DNA from: Sporocytophaga sp.
Lineage (GTDB): Bacteria > Bacteroidota > Bacteroidia > Cytophagales > Cytophagaceae
DNA: 64,000 bases
Reading direction: 5' to 3'
Assembly: GCF_017745095.1 (NCBI RefSeq)
Contig: NZ_JAGHZZ010000010.1
Span: 144,997 to 208,996, forward strand
Position numbers and translations under genes: made by a program. The notes beneath the pieces were generated by a model. That model was not told where the DNA came from and did no database searches. It saw only the letters and a program-made list of their open reading frames with translations. Numbering within the stretch: the stretch's first letter is position 1; each line of letters opens with the position of its first letter. Below are positions 27,981 through 36,327 of the stretch, in pieces.

Positions 27981-29933
27981 ATGAAATATCTGTTTACCAT
28001 TTGCTTTATTCTGCTTACAACTTTCACCAGGGCTCAATATGCTTCTATTCCGGATTCTAACCTTCGTAATGTATTAAAAGAATATTTTCCCGAGTGCTTT
28101 AATGGCAATTTGCTTGATACACTCTGTGCCTCCACCAAAACAGGAATAGGGGTTGAAGGTCAGGATATAAAATCTCTGGAGGGAATGCAATATTTCACTG
28201 GAATGGAATCTCTGTATTGTGGATTTAACCTTCTTAAAAACCTGAATTTCCTGCCTCCTAATCTCAAATATCTTCATAGTTCATTTAATGAGATTACAGT
28301 GCTTCCCGTTTTGCCACCCGGATTATTGGAGTTGAATCTAAGGGGGAATCTGATTGAATCAATAGACGCGTTGCCTGAAAATCTGCAATACCTTGATCTA
28401 GGAATGAATTCAATCCGGTCGCTCCCGTCTTTGCCCTCTTCACTGGATATTTTGGCTGTAAATGATAATCCTTTAATCTGTCTGCCTTATTTACCGGCCA
28501 ATTTAACCTATCTCAATACCAACCAAACCAATCTGAATTGCATTCCTAATAAACCTGCAGGTATTACCTCTTTTCTGCCAATTTGTAGTCCAACAGTAAA
28601 TAAATATAACTGTCAGGCATTTCCTTTAATAACCGGAAAAGTATTTGTCGATATAAACAACAATGGCATAAAAGATACGAATGAACCTTATCGCAAAGGG
28701 GTGAAAGTTTTTATCCCGTCTGCAGGATTATATACGTTCAGCAATGACTCAGGATATTATGAATTGAGTGTGAATAAACCGGATACTTATATTCTCTCCA
28801 CCAGTACACTTTATTATTCCAGTACGCCGAAAACTATTACTACCAAAGGGTTTGGAGAAATGGTTACCAGTGATATTGGAATACAATTATCAGAATCAGC
28901 AAAAGACCTTGTTGTTTCAGTTTCTAACTTTGGGTTTCCTCGTCCAGGATTTGATATCGCTTTTAAGATTGATGTAAAAAATATAGGTACTCTGGATACC
29001 CCTGCGGACCTGAGTTTTGATTTTCCTGGTGTGATATCCATTGATTCTGTTTCTGAAAAAGCTACCATTCAATCTAACAGACTTGCCTGGTATTATCCAA
29101 ATCTTCAGGCTGGAGAAGATTTTTCTATGATCGTTTACTGTAACCTTTCTTCTGCTGCTGTTCTTGGAAATACTCTGGAATTGATTGTAAAGGTAAATCC
29201 TGATGATATAGATGAACATACCCCTGAGAATAATATTAAAGTTCTGAACCTAGTCATTCGAGGAGCTTATGATCCTAATGATAAACAGGGTCCGGCATTG
29301 ATTACTCCAGACCAATTAATAAATGAAGAGTATATTGATTATACCATTCGCTTCCAGAATACAGGAACAGATACTGCCTTTACTGTAGTTATTGCAGATC
29401 TGTTAGATATGAAACTTCAAAACAACTCTTTTGAAATGATCAGTTCTTCTCATGCTTGTGAGCCTGTAATAAAAAATCAGCAGATCTATTTTATGTTTTC
29501 AAATATCCAATTGCCGGACAGTAACACTAATAAGATTAAAAGTTGTGGGTATGTTAGCTTTCGTGTAAAAGCTCTTCCTTCATTAACAGAAGGAGAAAGT
29601 TTTTCTAATACTGCAGGAATTTATTTTGATTATAATGCGCCTATAATTACCAATACTGTAGAAACAATTGTAAAAACTATAGTACCTACCAGCAATAAAG
29701 ATAATACATCGCAAAAGAATTTACTGAATGCTTATCCGAATCCTGTTGTAGATGATGTTCTGTATATTATAGAAGGTGTTTCATTTAGATTACATAATAG
29801 TCATGGAGTGCAAGTGCTGGAAGGCATTTCATCCGGCACAGGTACTTTTGTGAAAGAACTTCCTAAAGGATTATACCTGCTGGAAATGAATATGGATGAT
29901 AATTATACGACCAGAAAAATTCTTATAAAGTAA
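27981..29933 (+). CDS. T9SS-exported leucine-rich-repeat surface protein
   Basis: A 650-residue secreted protein. Signal peptide at 1-19 (MKYLFTICFILLTTFTRAQ). Leucine-rich repeats span about 45-200 ('LPPGLLELNLRGN', 'LPENLQYLDLGMN', 'LPSSLDILAVNDN'). An SdrD-B-like segment follows (about 215-290, GKVFVDINNNGIKDTNEP), then the DUF7619-type domain ('AYDPNDKQGPALITPDQL', 'YTIRFQNTGTDTAFTVVIAD', 'IYFDYNAPIITNTVE'). It ends in a type A T9SS sorting domain with 'NAYPNPVVDDVLYI' and the final 'KGLYLLEM...TRKILIK'. It is therefore probably anchored on or released from the cell surface. A terminator lies just downstream. Confidence 0.93.
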   Translation: MKYLFTICFILLTTFTRAQYASIPDSNLRNVLKEYFPECFNGNLLDTLCASTKTGIGVEGQDIKSLEGMQYFTGMESLYCGFNLLKNLNFLPPNLKYLHSSFNEITVLPVLPPGLLELNLRGNLIESIDALPENLQYLDLGMNSIRSLPSLPSSLDILAVNDNPLICLPYLPANLTYLNTNQTNLNCIPNKPAGITSFLPICSPTVNKYNCQAFPLITGKVFVDINNNGIKDTNEPYRKGVKVFIPSAGLYTFSNDSGYYELSVNKPDTYILSTSTLYYSSTPKTITTKGFGEMVTSDIGIQLSESAKDLVVSVSNFGFPRPGFDIAFKIDVKNIGTLDTPADLSFDFPGVISIDSVSEKATIQSNRLAWYYPNLQAGEDFSMIVYCNLSSAAVLGNTLELIVKVNPDDIDEHTPENNIKVLNLVIRGAYDPNDKQGPALITPDQLINEEYIDYTIRFQNTGTDTAFTVVIADLLDMKLQNNSFEMISSSHACEPVIKNQQIYFMFSNIQLPDSNTNKIKSCGYVSFRVKALPSLTEGESFSNTAGIYFDYNAPIITNTVETIVKTIVPTSNKDNTSQKNLLNAYPNPVVDDVLYIIEGVSFRLHNSHGVQVLEGISSGTGTFVKELPKGLYLLEMNMDDNYTTRKILIK

Positions 29934-30290
29934 ACTTGAATTACTTTTAATTTTTTTAATAGCCGGTTTGACAGAGTGATGTACCAGCTGGCTATTTTTA
30001 TTTTTCAACCCAGAAGGGATTGAATATTTATAGAATAGGAGTATGACATTGATACCAATCAAGGTCGTATGTTATTTGCAAATTTATATCTATTAACCAT
30101 CAGACCTCTTAGAGGTCTAAAATATGTATATTCTTTAGGTTTCTTTATAGGACGGAATCTCCCTTTATGAATGATACTGCTGCAACACCAAAGCCATTTT
30201 GGAGAATGAGAATTAATTATTTTGATCATTCTTTTCTAGAATAAAAGTTACAGAGGATATTATAGCTGAGAGATTATTGAAGACTTCCGG
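29934..30290. other. Intergenic region with palindrome and dispersed-repeat segment
   Basis: Contains the terminator at 29958-30005 and a 17-bp palindrome (AGACCTCT-T-AGAGGTCT) at 30102-30118. A segment at 30217-30290 resembles 41427-41500 (ATCATTCTT...ATAAAAGTTAC.GAG). No gene is supported. Confidence 0.5.
29958..30005 (+). terminator. Intrinsic terminator of the LRR surface protein gene
   Basis: The stem AATAGCC/GGCTATT is extended by wobble pairs and followed by a T-rich tract (TTTTTATTTTT), 25 bp after the stop codon. Confidence 0.7.
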
Positions 30291-31127
30291 TCAGGCGCAC
30301 TGATATTCTTGTTTATATATATAGTCAACTTTATTCAATATAGTACTGCTCATTTCAGAAAATTTAGTTGGAGTGATTTTCCCTTTTTCTATAAAATCAC
30401 CTATTACACCTTTGAAGTTGGCAAAAGCATCATATACCTTTTTTGCACCATTTCTTGGATGAGGAAAGGCAAATTTAGCCACCCACTTTAATAAGAATGG
30501 CATTCCATCACTACCTGTCATTTGTGTTTTATTACCACCTGGACAAACACTTCTAATTTCAATTCCTTCTGTTTTCATTGCTTTCGAAACTTCCTTTGTC
30601 CACAAGGTTAACGCCAGTTTTGAAAAAGCATAAGAACCGAACAACTTCTTAAAATTCGCAGGTTTTTCAAGTATTTTCGGATCAAACTTCTTTACTGTCA
30701 ACAGGATATTTGATGACGTATTGACAATTGTTTTATCAATGCCCTTATTAAGCAAAGCTTTCATTTCCATTGCGATTATATAAGGTGCTACTGTGTTTAC
30801 TTCATAGTGCAATTCTCTGCCCTGTGGCGAATATTTAAGTTCTCCAATTCCAACTCCGGCATTGTTAAACAAAACATCGATGCTGTATTCCGATTTCTTT
30901 ATCTCGATTAAAGCTGATTTTAAACTTTTAAAATCACTAATATCTGCTTTATAGACTCTCAGTTTTTTGCTGGTTATAGCCTCATGGATAGTCCTTTCAT
31001 TTTCAGGAAAATCTGAACGGATTAAGGCAATAATGTCCCAATTTTCTAAAAGTAACTTTTTAGTAAGTTCAAGTCCCACGCCTGAATTTGCCCCCGTAAT
31101 CATTGCTGTTTTTCTATTTTGCTCCAT
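30291..31127 (-). CDS. Short-chain dehydrogenase/reductase
   Basis: A 278-residue SDR with the NAD(P)-binding motif 'MITGANSGVGLELTKKLL', 'LFNNAGVGIG', Ser in 'IVNTSSNILL' and the catalytic 'YAFSKLAL' (YxxxK) complete, unlike the SDR at 15051. It ends near the usual length of classical SDRs. The AraC-type regulator gene lies 65 bp upstream on the same strand, so the two probably form one leftward unit with the regulator first. Substrate unknown. Confidence 0.92.
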   Translation of the reverse strand: MEQNRKTAMITGANSGVGLELTKKLLLENWDIIALIRSDFPENERTIHEAITSKKLRVYKADISDFKSLKSALIEIKKSEYSIDVLFNNAGVGIGELKYSPQGRELHYEVNTVAPYIIAMEMKALLNKGIDKTIVNTSSNILLTVKKFDPKILEKPANFKKLFGSYAFSKLALTLWTKEVSKAMKTEGIEIRSVCPGGNKTQMTGSDGMPFLLKWVAKFAFPHPRNGAKKVYDAFANFKGVIGDFIEKGKITPTKFSEMSSTILNKVDYIYKQEYQCA

Positions 31128-31192
31128 TTTAAATCAATTATTATTGCAAAGATAGATCAGGTCAATACGAAGAAAATAGTGTGCTTTTCTGT

Positions 31193-31609
31193 TTAAATAG
31201 TGTTTTTTTCTGTTCCTGAATTCATCGCGTTTAAAAAGTAATGATTGCGAAATTGCAATGGGGTAGTCCCAGTGTAGCGTTTAAAAAGCTTTATAAAATT
31301 AGAAGGTTCATAATCGAATTTGTTGGCTATTTCACCAATTGTCTCGTCTGAATTGATGATTAAATTTTTACATATATCAACGAGTTTTTCCTCAAAAATG
31401 CTACAGGGTGATTTGCCTAAGACTTTTCTTATAGTATCGCTTAAATGGTTAGGATCTATAAACATTAATTCTGCAATTTGCCTTATGCCATAAGCAGTTT
31501 CAACATTGCCATTTTTTAAGTCAGCCAAATGTTTATCAAGTTCTGCTAAAAACTTGTCGGCAATTTGTTTTTTCCTATAAGAAATATGTAGTCCGTTTTT
31601 ATCTTCCAT
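31193..31609 (-). CDS. Short AraC-type DNA-binding protein
   Basis: A 138-residue protein that is almost only an AraC DNA-binding domain: 'TAYGIRQIAELMFIDPNHLSDTIRKV' (first helix-turn-helix), linker 'GKSPCSIFEEKLVDICKNLI', and 'TIGEIANKFDYEPSNFIKLFKRY' (second), ending 'TPLQFRNHYF'. It lacks the sensor domain that full AraC regulators carry, although short forms of this kind occur naturally in Bacteroidetes. It precedes an SDR gene that it probably controls. Confidence 0.9.
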   Translation of the reverse strand: MEDKNGLHISYRKKQIADKFLAELDKHLADLKNGNVETAYGIRQIAELMFIDPNHLSDTIRKVLGKSPCSIFEEKLVDICKNLIINSDETIGEIANKFDYEPSNFIKLFKRYTGTTPLQFRNHYFLNAMNSGTEKNTI

Positions 31610-31781
31610 GGTTGTGTCTAATGTCCGTTAACATTAACTGTTCGAGCTTTTTGTTGTGAGAGAAGCTAAACATAAATGTTCTGCATTAAAACTAACCTAA
31701 ATTAACGAAAAAAGCTGAAGTTTATTTAAGCTCTGCAGCGAGCCACCGGTCAGGGAGGAAAATTCAGTTACTTCAAATTTA

Positions 31782-31894
31782 TCTGAATCAGAATTAGCAA
31801 TATGAAAAGATAAACAGGATTTTTAAAATGGAATCGTCCTGTAAGAGGTTTAGAGTATCCTGTTAATTCTAAAATCCTTTAATTCTGATTCAGA
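31782..31894. repeat. Inverted-repeat intergenic element (TCTGAATCAGAATT ends)
   Basis: The ends TCTGAATCAGAATT and AATTCTGATTCAGA are perfect 14-bp inverted repeats 113 bp apart, with inner complementary ACAGGAT / ATCCTGT segments. The wording (ACAGGAT, AATCCTTTAATTCTGATTCAGA) recurs in degraded form at 10312-10330, 15747-15791 and 38473-38520. It looks like a non-coding, MITE-like or REP-like dispersed repeat. Confidence 0.65.
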
Positions 31895-32035
31895 CATTTT
31901 TATAGGAGTATGCGCTAAAATAAACTATATATATTTTGGAGGAGACCAGAGGAAGCGAGGCATGGCACTATATCGGCAGAGGAGTAGAATAAGCAAGAGT
32001 ATGACTTCCTTATTAAAAATTTATCTATAATTTCG

Positions 32036-32118
32036 TAACCTGAGTGATAAGTCCGATTACAAATTAGTGCACACAATTGCAATGGACTTATCATGGCCCG
32101 ACAAAACTCCTCAGGTTA
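32036..32118. other. Nested inverted repeat, possible structured RNA or terminator
   Basis: Outer arms TAACCTGAG / CTCAGGTTA and inner arms GATAAGTCC / GGACTTATC are both perfect 9-bp pairs, separated by a 29-nt loop and asymmetric internal loops. It lies about 90 bp downstream of the leftward fibronectin-type-III gene and could be its 3'-end structure or an independent RNA. Confidence 0.5.
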
Positions 32119-32204
32119 TTTTAACTCTAAATGCTTAAGATACTTTGGGCTGGAATATGAAGCTTACTAAAAATTTTTATAAATAGAGCTCCAGCCATTG
32201 CTAA

Positions 32205-32840
32205 TCAAATAGCATATTTAGTTGCAGGATGACTCCAGGCACTTTGACCCGCCGACGCTATAGCGGCGACTTTAAACCAATATTTTTTCCCGCTTTCCAG
32301 ATTCTTTATAGTAGCTCTGGCCTTGGTAGAAATAATGGCAACGCTCCAGCTATCATCTTTGCTCAAGTCTGATGTAAGCTGTACTACATAACTTTTAGCA
32401 CCTTTTACAGATTCCCAGGAAAGTTCTATTTCTTTTTCATTGGCAGCTACAGCCTGCAGGTTCACAGGTGCTGACGGAATTGCCGAAGGAGTCTTTGGGG
32501 CTTTTACGTTCATTCCCGCTAGCTTGATTTTGACTTCATCTCCTTTTGCTGTGCTTTCTACGTAAGCAGCTAATTGATTCATGACAGAATCAAATTCCGA
32601 AGATTTGTCTTCTAAAATACTAAGTCTGGTTGAAACAGTTTGTCGGGCTTGTTTTACTTCTGCAAATGCTTTATCCAATTCCCCAATAGTGGAACCTACT
32701 ATTTCCAGAGATGGAAAGGGGGTAGGAAAATGTTCGTTTGCTGTAAGTGCCTGTACAATTTGTCTGGCGAGAATAAGTTTTTCTTCAATGGAAGATCCTT
32801 TAAGGTTAAGCTTAACCTTGGCCTTTTTTGAGGTTGTCAT
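32205..32840 (-). CDS. Fibronectin type III domain protein, cytoplasmic
   Basis: A protein of about 211 residues from the ATG at 32840 (MTTSKKAKVKLNLKG). It has no signal peptide. The N-terminal half is helical ('EEKLILARQIVQALT', 'IGELDKAFAEVKQARQTVST'), and the C-terminal ~90 residues form one fibronectin type III domain ('PSAPVNLQAVAANEKEIELS', 'SGKKYWFKVAAIASAGQSAW'). Proteins with this layout recur in Bacteroidetes, often in several copies, but the function is not known to me. The upstream in-frame ATG at 32882 would add 14 residues and is less likely. Confidence 0.82.
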   Translation of the reverse strand: MTTSKKAKVKLNLKGSSIEEKLILARQIVQALTANEHFPTPFPSLEIVGSTIGELDKAFAEVKQARQTVSTRLSILEDKSSEFDSVMNQLAAYVESTAKGDEVKIKLAGMNVKAPKTPSAIPSAPVNLQAVAANEKEIELSWESVKGAKSYVVQLTSDLSKDDSWSVAIISTKARATIKNLESGKKYWFKVAAIASAGQSAWSHPATKYAI

Positions 32841-33550
32841 AGCTGATTTTTCTTTTTGTGTTTTAAAAAAATGTTGAGACAAAAATTTAAATATTGGAAA
32901 TCAAATGCAAGGATATTTTAAAAAATATTTTTTTGCATCTGTTTAAAGATCAGGTGTTTTTATGGTTTTTCCGAGATAAAAACAACCTTTACTAGTATAT
33001 AAGAAAAAATAGAAAATAAATAAGAAGAAAAAATATCTGTGACAAATCACTTTCATGCTAAATACTTCTTTCATCCTGTCTTGAATTCTAAAAAGAGTAT
33101 CCATAATATTCCTTAGAGTTAATAAACCTCATTCAAATATTACTAGGAAAATGAGATTCCTATATAGGAAAAAGGAATTCCTACATAAAAAAATCAAATT
33201 CCTATATAGGAAATTGTAACTCCTACATAGGCAATCTAAATTCCTATATAAGAAATTGAAATTCCTACATAGGAAAATTAAACTCCTACGTAGGAAATCA
33301 AAATTCCTACATAGGAAAATGGTATTCCTATATAGGCAAATCACATTCCCATTATAGAGATGAGGCGTTTCTAATTTGATTAATCAGGAGAATGAATGTT
33401 TTTTCTGATAAATGATACATCCGCTGCACGAAACATATGGGAAATAGTTTGGGAAAGTGAATAGCTAATGCGTTTTAATTATGTATTTATTACTTAAAAA
33501 AGGAAATAATAGTCATATTGTTATTACAATAGATATGGGTTATTGATGAG
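32841..33550. other. Intergenic region carrying a palindromic tandem array
   Basis: About 700 bp of divergent spacer. The main content is the 21-bp repeat array at 33135-33365. The 71-codon minus-strand ORF across the array (33129-33344) is a by-product of the 21-bp period. Confidence 0.6.
33135..33365. repeat. Tandem array of a 21-bp unit with palindromic core TTCCTAYATAGGAA
   Basis: Nine clear units start at 33156, 33177, 33198, 33219, 33240, 33261, 33282, 33303 and 33324, exactly 21 bp apart, with degenerate units on each side (33135 and 33345). Each has the core TTCCTATATAGGAA or TTCCTACATAGGAA, a 14-bp dyad, then a variable 6-7 bp AT-rich spacer. The period equals two helical turns, so all dyads face the same side of the helix. 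The array sits between divergent genes (FN3 protein and NUDIX hydrolase). Confidence 0.95.
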
Positions 33551-34024
33551 ATGAACATTATGTTAAAAGTAGACTATAAATTTTTTACATATAAAGTGGC
33601 CTCGTTTATTTGGAAGATAGTAAAACCAAAGTCATTTGGAGCAAGAGCTATGTTGATAAATGGTGATGAAATCCTTTTGGTTAAACATACCTATCAAACA
33701 AAGTGGTATTTGCCCGGTGGTGGATTAAAAACAGAAGAGACTTATGAAGAGGCAATCAGAAGAGAACTTAAAGAAGAGTTGAATGCGGAAGTTTATAAAC
33801 TGGAATTATTTGGTGTATACAATAACATGTATGAAGGGAAGAATGATAGCATTACAATATTTCTCTGTAAGGACTTTGAGTTATCTCATAAAAAGCCCAA
33901 TTCAGAAATAAGCGACTTTAAATTTTTTACACTAAACGATCTTCCTCATGATATTTCACCTGGGACTATGAAAAGGATAAATGAATACAAGAACAACGCT
34001 TATCCTGCCTTTGGAAGATGGTGA
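33551..34024 (+). CDS. NUDIX hydrolase
   Basis: A 157-residue NUDIX-fold pyrophosphohydrolase. The Nudix box is complete: GGGLKTEETYEEAIRRELKE followed by EL, i.e. G-x5-E-x7-REL-x-EEL with the metal-binding glutamates. The preceding 'TKWYLPGG' and leading 'GARAMLINGDEILLVKH' are typical. It has no N-terminal extension that would identify the substrate, so dNTP, nucleotide-sugar or cap-like substrates all remain possible. It is followed by a perfect 10-bp hairpin at 34045-34069. Confidence 0.93.
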   Translation: MNIMLKVDYKFFTYKVASFIWKIVKPKSFGARAMLINGDEILLVKHTYQTKWYLPGGGLKTEETYEEAIRRELKEELNAEVYKLELFGVYNNMYEGKNDSITIFLCKDFELSHKKPNSEISDFKFFTLNDLPHDISPGTMKRINEYKNNAYPAFGRW

Positions 34025-34044
34025 AAAACTTCCTCTCATTTGTG

Positions 34045-34069
34045 GGTTGAAGTCAAATAGACTTCAACC
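34045..34069. repeat. Hairpin of the GAAGTC-AAATA-GACTTC family
   Basis: A perfect 10-bp stem (GGTTGAAGTC / GACTTCAACC) with the loop AAATA, 20 bp after the NUDIX stop codon. Related copies lie at 13777-13793, 34951-34968 (one arm) and 38434-38456. It may act as a weak terminator, but the multi-copy character suggests a dispersed repeat. Confidence 0.65.
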
Positions 34070-34130
34070 AGAGCGTGCAGTATAAGTTAAATAACATTGC
34101 ACTCCTCACTTCAAAGATTAAGATCTATAT

Positions 34131-34586
34131 TTAATCTTTAGTACTAATTGAGCCGGTTCCTTGCGCATGCTCTCCTCCAAGATTGGCAAAATCTATAGAA
34201 TTAAAAGTACTGGTTGTAACTCCTTCCTTTACAGTTGTGTTAATAATACCTGACGAAGCATTCCAGATAGTTGTGCCTTCGAATACAGTTAATGTTACTT
34301 TTAGTCCTGATTCAGATAGATTGACAGTTGTATCCTTGGTTGGTTTATTGGCAAACGTAATATTGAACAATGTTCCGGTAGTACCTGATGTGCCAGTTTG
34401 AATATAATTATTAGAATTGTCTTTTTTTGAAGTGGCAACCATTTTGGTTTGTTCTACTCCTTTAAAGTTTAAAGATGCTGAATTCGTGAAAATTGCAGGA
34501 AGTGGGTTTTTACTATCAGTACATGAAAACAGTAAGATTGTAAGTGTTGTCAAAACAGCTGAAAATGAAAGGATTTTTTTATGCAT
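34131..34586 (-). CDS. Hypothetical lipoprotein
   Basis: A protein of about 151 residues from the ATG at 34586 (MHKKILSFSAVLTT). The signal sequence ends in a lipobox (LLFSC), so it should be lipid-anchored. The mature part is Thr/Ser-rich with repeating beta-strand patterns (LFNITFANKPTKDTTVNL, LKVTLTVFEGTTIWN). No family is recognised. The in-frame ATG at 34595 would add three residues. Confidence 0.78.
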   Translation of the reverse strand: MHKKILSFSAVLTTLTILLFSCTDSKNPLPAIFTNSASLNFKGVEQTKMVATSKKDNSNNYIQTGTSGTTGTLFNITFANKPTKDTTVNLSESGLKVTLTVFEGTTIWNASSGIINTTVKEGVTTSTFNSIDFANLGGEHAQGTGSISTKD

Positions 34587-35143
34587 TGTTACCAAGAATT
34601 ATGTTTTTATACTTATTTAAAATAACGGAAATATCCTTGTGATATTGGTCTAATAGGCTAAGGCTTAAATGATATTGAATCCATTAACTATTTCGTGGCC
34701 TTTCCTCTGACTAGTCATGCTTTATACGGGGAAATGGTCAGTCAGGGTGATGATGTTGATAATAATGCTGTTAAAAACGGATATTAATCCTTTTTAGATG
34801 CAAAAAGAGCAAAAAGAATTGGAGGGTGTCTATCAAATGAAGGCTGAAGCTTGTGTAAAGCTCCGTAACCAAACCTTCAATTTCCATAAAACGAGATCCT
34901 GATTCTCTAATAATCCTTTTCTATTATAAGTGGACGGAAGATTCTGAATAGTCAAATAGACTTCAGCCAGGGTCGACTTAATAATCTCAACTGTAAACTT
35001 TTATATTGTTGATACAAAGTGGAGAAGGCATGGTGTTTTGTTTTTATTAAATCTTTGGTAGGAAAACGATTTTGTATATGCTACATTGTTAAGAATGGAA
35101 GATGCATTGCACAATGTCCATTTCTGTATGAAATTTAAAATGA
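34587..35143. other. Intergenic region with a possible gene remnant
   Basis: About 560 bp. At 34719-34787 a short open stretch reads HALYGEMVSQGDDVDNNAVK and then stops; it looks like the tail of a decayed gene, but there is too little to identify. One arm of the GTC-AAATA-GACTTC repeat lies at 34951-34968. No functional gene is supported. Confidence 0.4.
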
Positions 35144-35965
35144 ATGATGGATAAAAAAATGAAAAAAGCATTTATTTTACTAATGGGGATTTTTTGTTTT
35201 TTATTTTTTTCTTGTGTAAGAGATGGAGAAAAGAAGAAAGATGACGAAGTAAAAGGCCAGGTTGAATTGGATGATTTAACCTATATGGCCGAGCAAATAG
35301 ACAATAGTCATAATATATATTCTGACAGCAATGTACCTTCATCTTTAGATGATAGTACTTTTAAACATAATGGTGTACCTGTACTTTTTGATACGGCTAC
35401 TTGTTATAATGATTCGATACCCTTTGGATGTAGTCTGTTAATAAATCATACTTTTCCTAAAGTATTTGATATGCATTCATTAGATTATAGCCAGCCTATA
35501 AAAGCTCATGTAAGAGAAAGTTATGATGTCCTATATTGCTTTAATTTTATAAATGAAGCATCAAGTCATCCATATAGTTTTTCAAATCAAAAATTCGAAT
35601 TAGTTGATGTGTCAAAAAATAAAATTAATCATTTAAGAGATTCTGCCTTTCATTCAGTTAATTTTTATAATTATAGACTTCCAGACTTTAACTTATATCA
35701 GTGTTATTATTCATGCGAGCCGGATTCTGTAAGTCAAAGAAAGGGGTATTTGTTATTTTATCATCCTAAAGAAGAAATAACAAGAGTTTTAAAAGTATAC
35801 GAGCGTTGGCATGGTGAAATTTCAAGTGGCTGCCTTTGTTTTTTTATTGATAACGACAAGAGAATTCATATTAAAAATTTTGATTTTGAGGAAACAGAAG
35901 CCACTTTTTCATCTGTTGCCACTGTCGAAATTTTAAATAGTGGAGAATTTAAAATAATACATTAA
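35144..35965 (+). CDS. Hypothetical lipoprotein
   Basis: A 273-residue protein with a lipoprotein signal (AFILLMGIFCFLFFSC, Cys near residue 24) followed by a highly charged linker (VRDGEKKKDDEVKGQVE). The mature region is rich in Tyr, Phe, His and Cys ('CYNDSIPFGCSLL', 'YQCYYSCEPDSV') and is probably beta-rich. I do not recognise the family. ATGs at 35144, 35147 and 35159 are all possible starts; the last leaves the usual short n-region. Confidence 0.75.
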   Translation: MMDKKMKKAFILLMGIFCFLFFSCVRDGEKKKDDEVKGQVELDDLTYMAEQIDNSHNIYSDSNVPSSLDDSTFKHNGVPVLFDTATCYNDSIPFGCSLLINHTFPKVFDMHSLDYSQPIKAHVRESYDVLYCFNFINEASSHPYSFSNQKFELVDVSKNKINHLRDSAFHSVNFYNYRLPDFNLYQCYYSCEPDSVSQRKGYLLFYHPKEEITRVLKVYERWHGEISSGCLCFFIDNDKRIHIKNFDFEETEATFSSVATVEILNSGEFKIIH

Positions 35966-36019
35966 AAATTTAAAGAACCATTGAATGTGTAGGGGAAGGA
36001 TAAGGTCCGGCTTCTTTAT

Positions 36020-36064
36020 AGGATTCATGAGAGTAGCGATACAATCGCTCTTCTCGTGAATCCT
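36020..36064. repeat. Dispersed AGCGAT hairpin repeat, copy at 36.0 kb
   Basis: Two 21-nt arms (GGATTCATGAGAGTAGCGAT on the left, ATCGCTCTTCTCGTGAATCC on the right) pair with three mismatches around an ACA loop. It shares the core with the copies at 18704-18740 and 13735-13765. Confidence 0.65.
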
Positions 36065-36163
36065 CGTTAAATTTATTTTTAATTAGCCAAGTCTATGGTA
36101 AAGCAAACGAGTAATATTGGGTTTATCACAGGATAAGACGTTGCAGAATTAAAAAAAGAATTA

Positions 36164-36196
36164 TTTGCATCATAGTTACCTTTTTATTTAACTTTG
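36164..36196 (+). promoter_or_regulatory. Bacteroidetes-type promoter
   Basis: TTTG at 36164-36167, a 21-nt spacer and TAACTTTG (consensus TAnnTTTG) at 36189-36196. Transcription should start near 36203, just ahead of the 25-codon ORF and the terminator. Confidence 0.7.
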
Positions 36197-36226
36197 TATT
36201 AAATCTCATAAAAGAATAAGTAACCT

Positions 36227-36304
36227 ATGCCAAATTTCTCAACATATTGTTTCCGCCAACATCTAGGGCCAGGGAATATCCTGTTCGGGAAATCTGTAAT
36301 ATAA
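36227..36304 (+). CDS. Candidate leader ORF, 25 codons
   Basis: ATG at 36227 to TAA at 36304, encoding MPNFSTYCFRQHLGPGNILF and five more residues. It follows a good promoter and stops 24 nt before the terminator stem. It covers the segment CTGTTCGGG (36281-36289), which could otherwise pair with the terminator's left arm. A real product is uncertain; its position suggests a leader peptide controlling termination. It could also be a chance ORF inside a small RNA. Confidence 0.4.
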   Translation: MPNFSTYCFRQHLGPGNILFGKSVI

Positions 36305-36327
36305 ATATAAGATTATCAATATGTAAT

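Larger units (their letters stand above)
31610..32204. other. Intergenic region with two inverted-repeat structures
   Basis: About 600 bp holding the 113-bp inverted-repeat element at 31782-31894 and the nested inverted repeat at 32036-32118. No coding sequence is supported. Confidence 0.6.

Noticed and set aside
33129-33344. 71-codon minus-strand ORF with heptad repeat as an annotated gene
   Set aside because: Explained by the 21-bp period of the palindromic array; kept only as a finding.
33135-33365. CRISPR array
   Set aside because: The unit is 21 bp with a 14-bp palindrome and only 6-7 bp of spacer, far from the repeat-spacer structure, and no cas genes are present.
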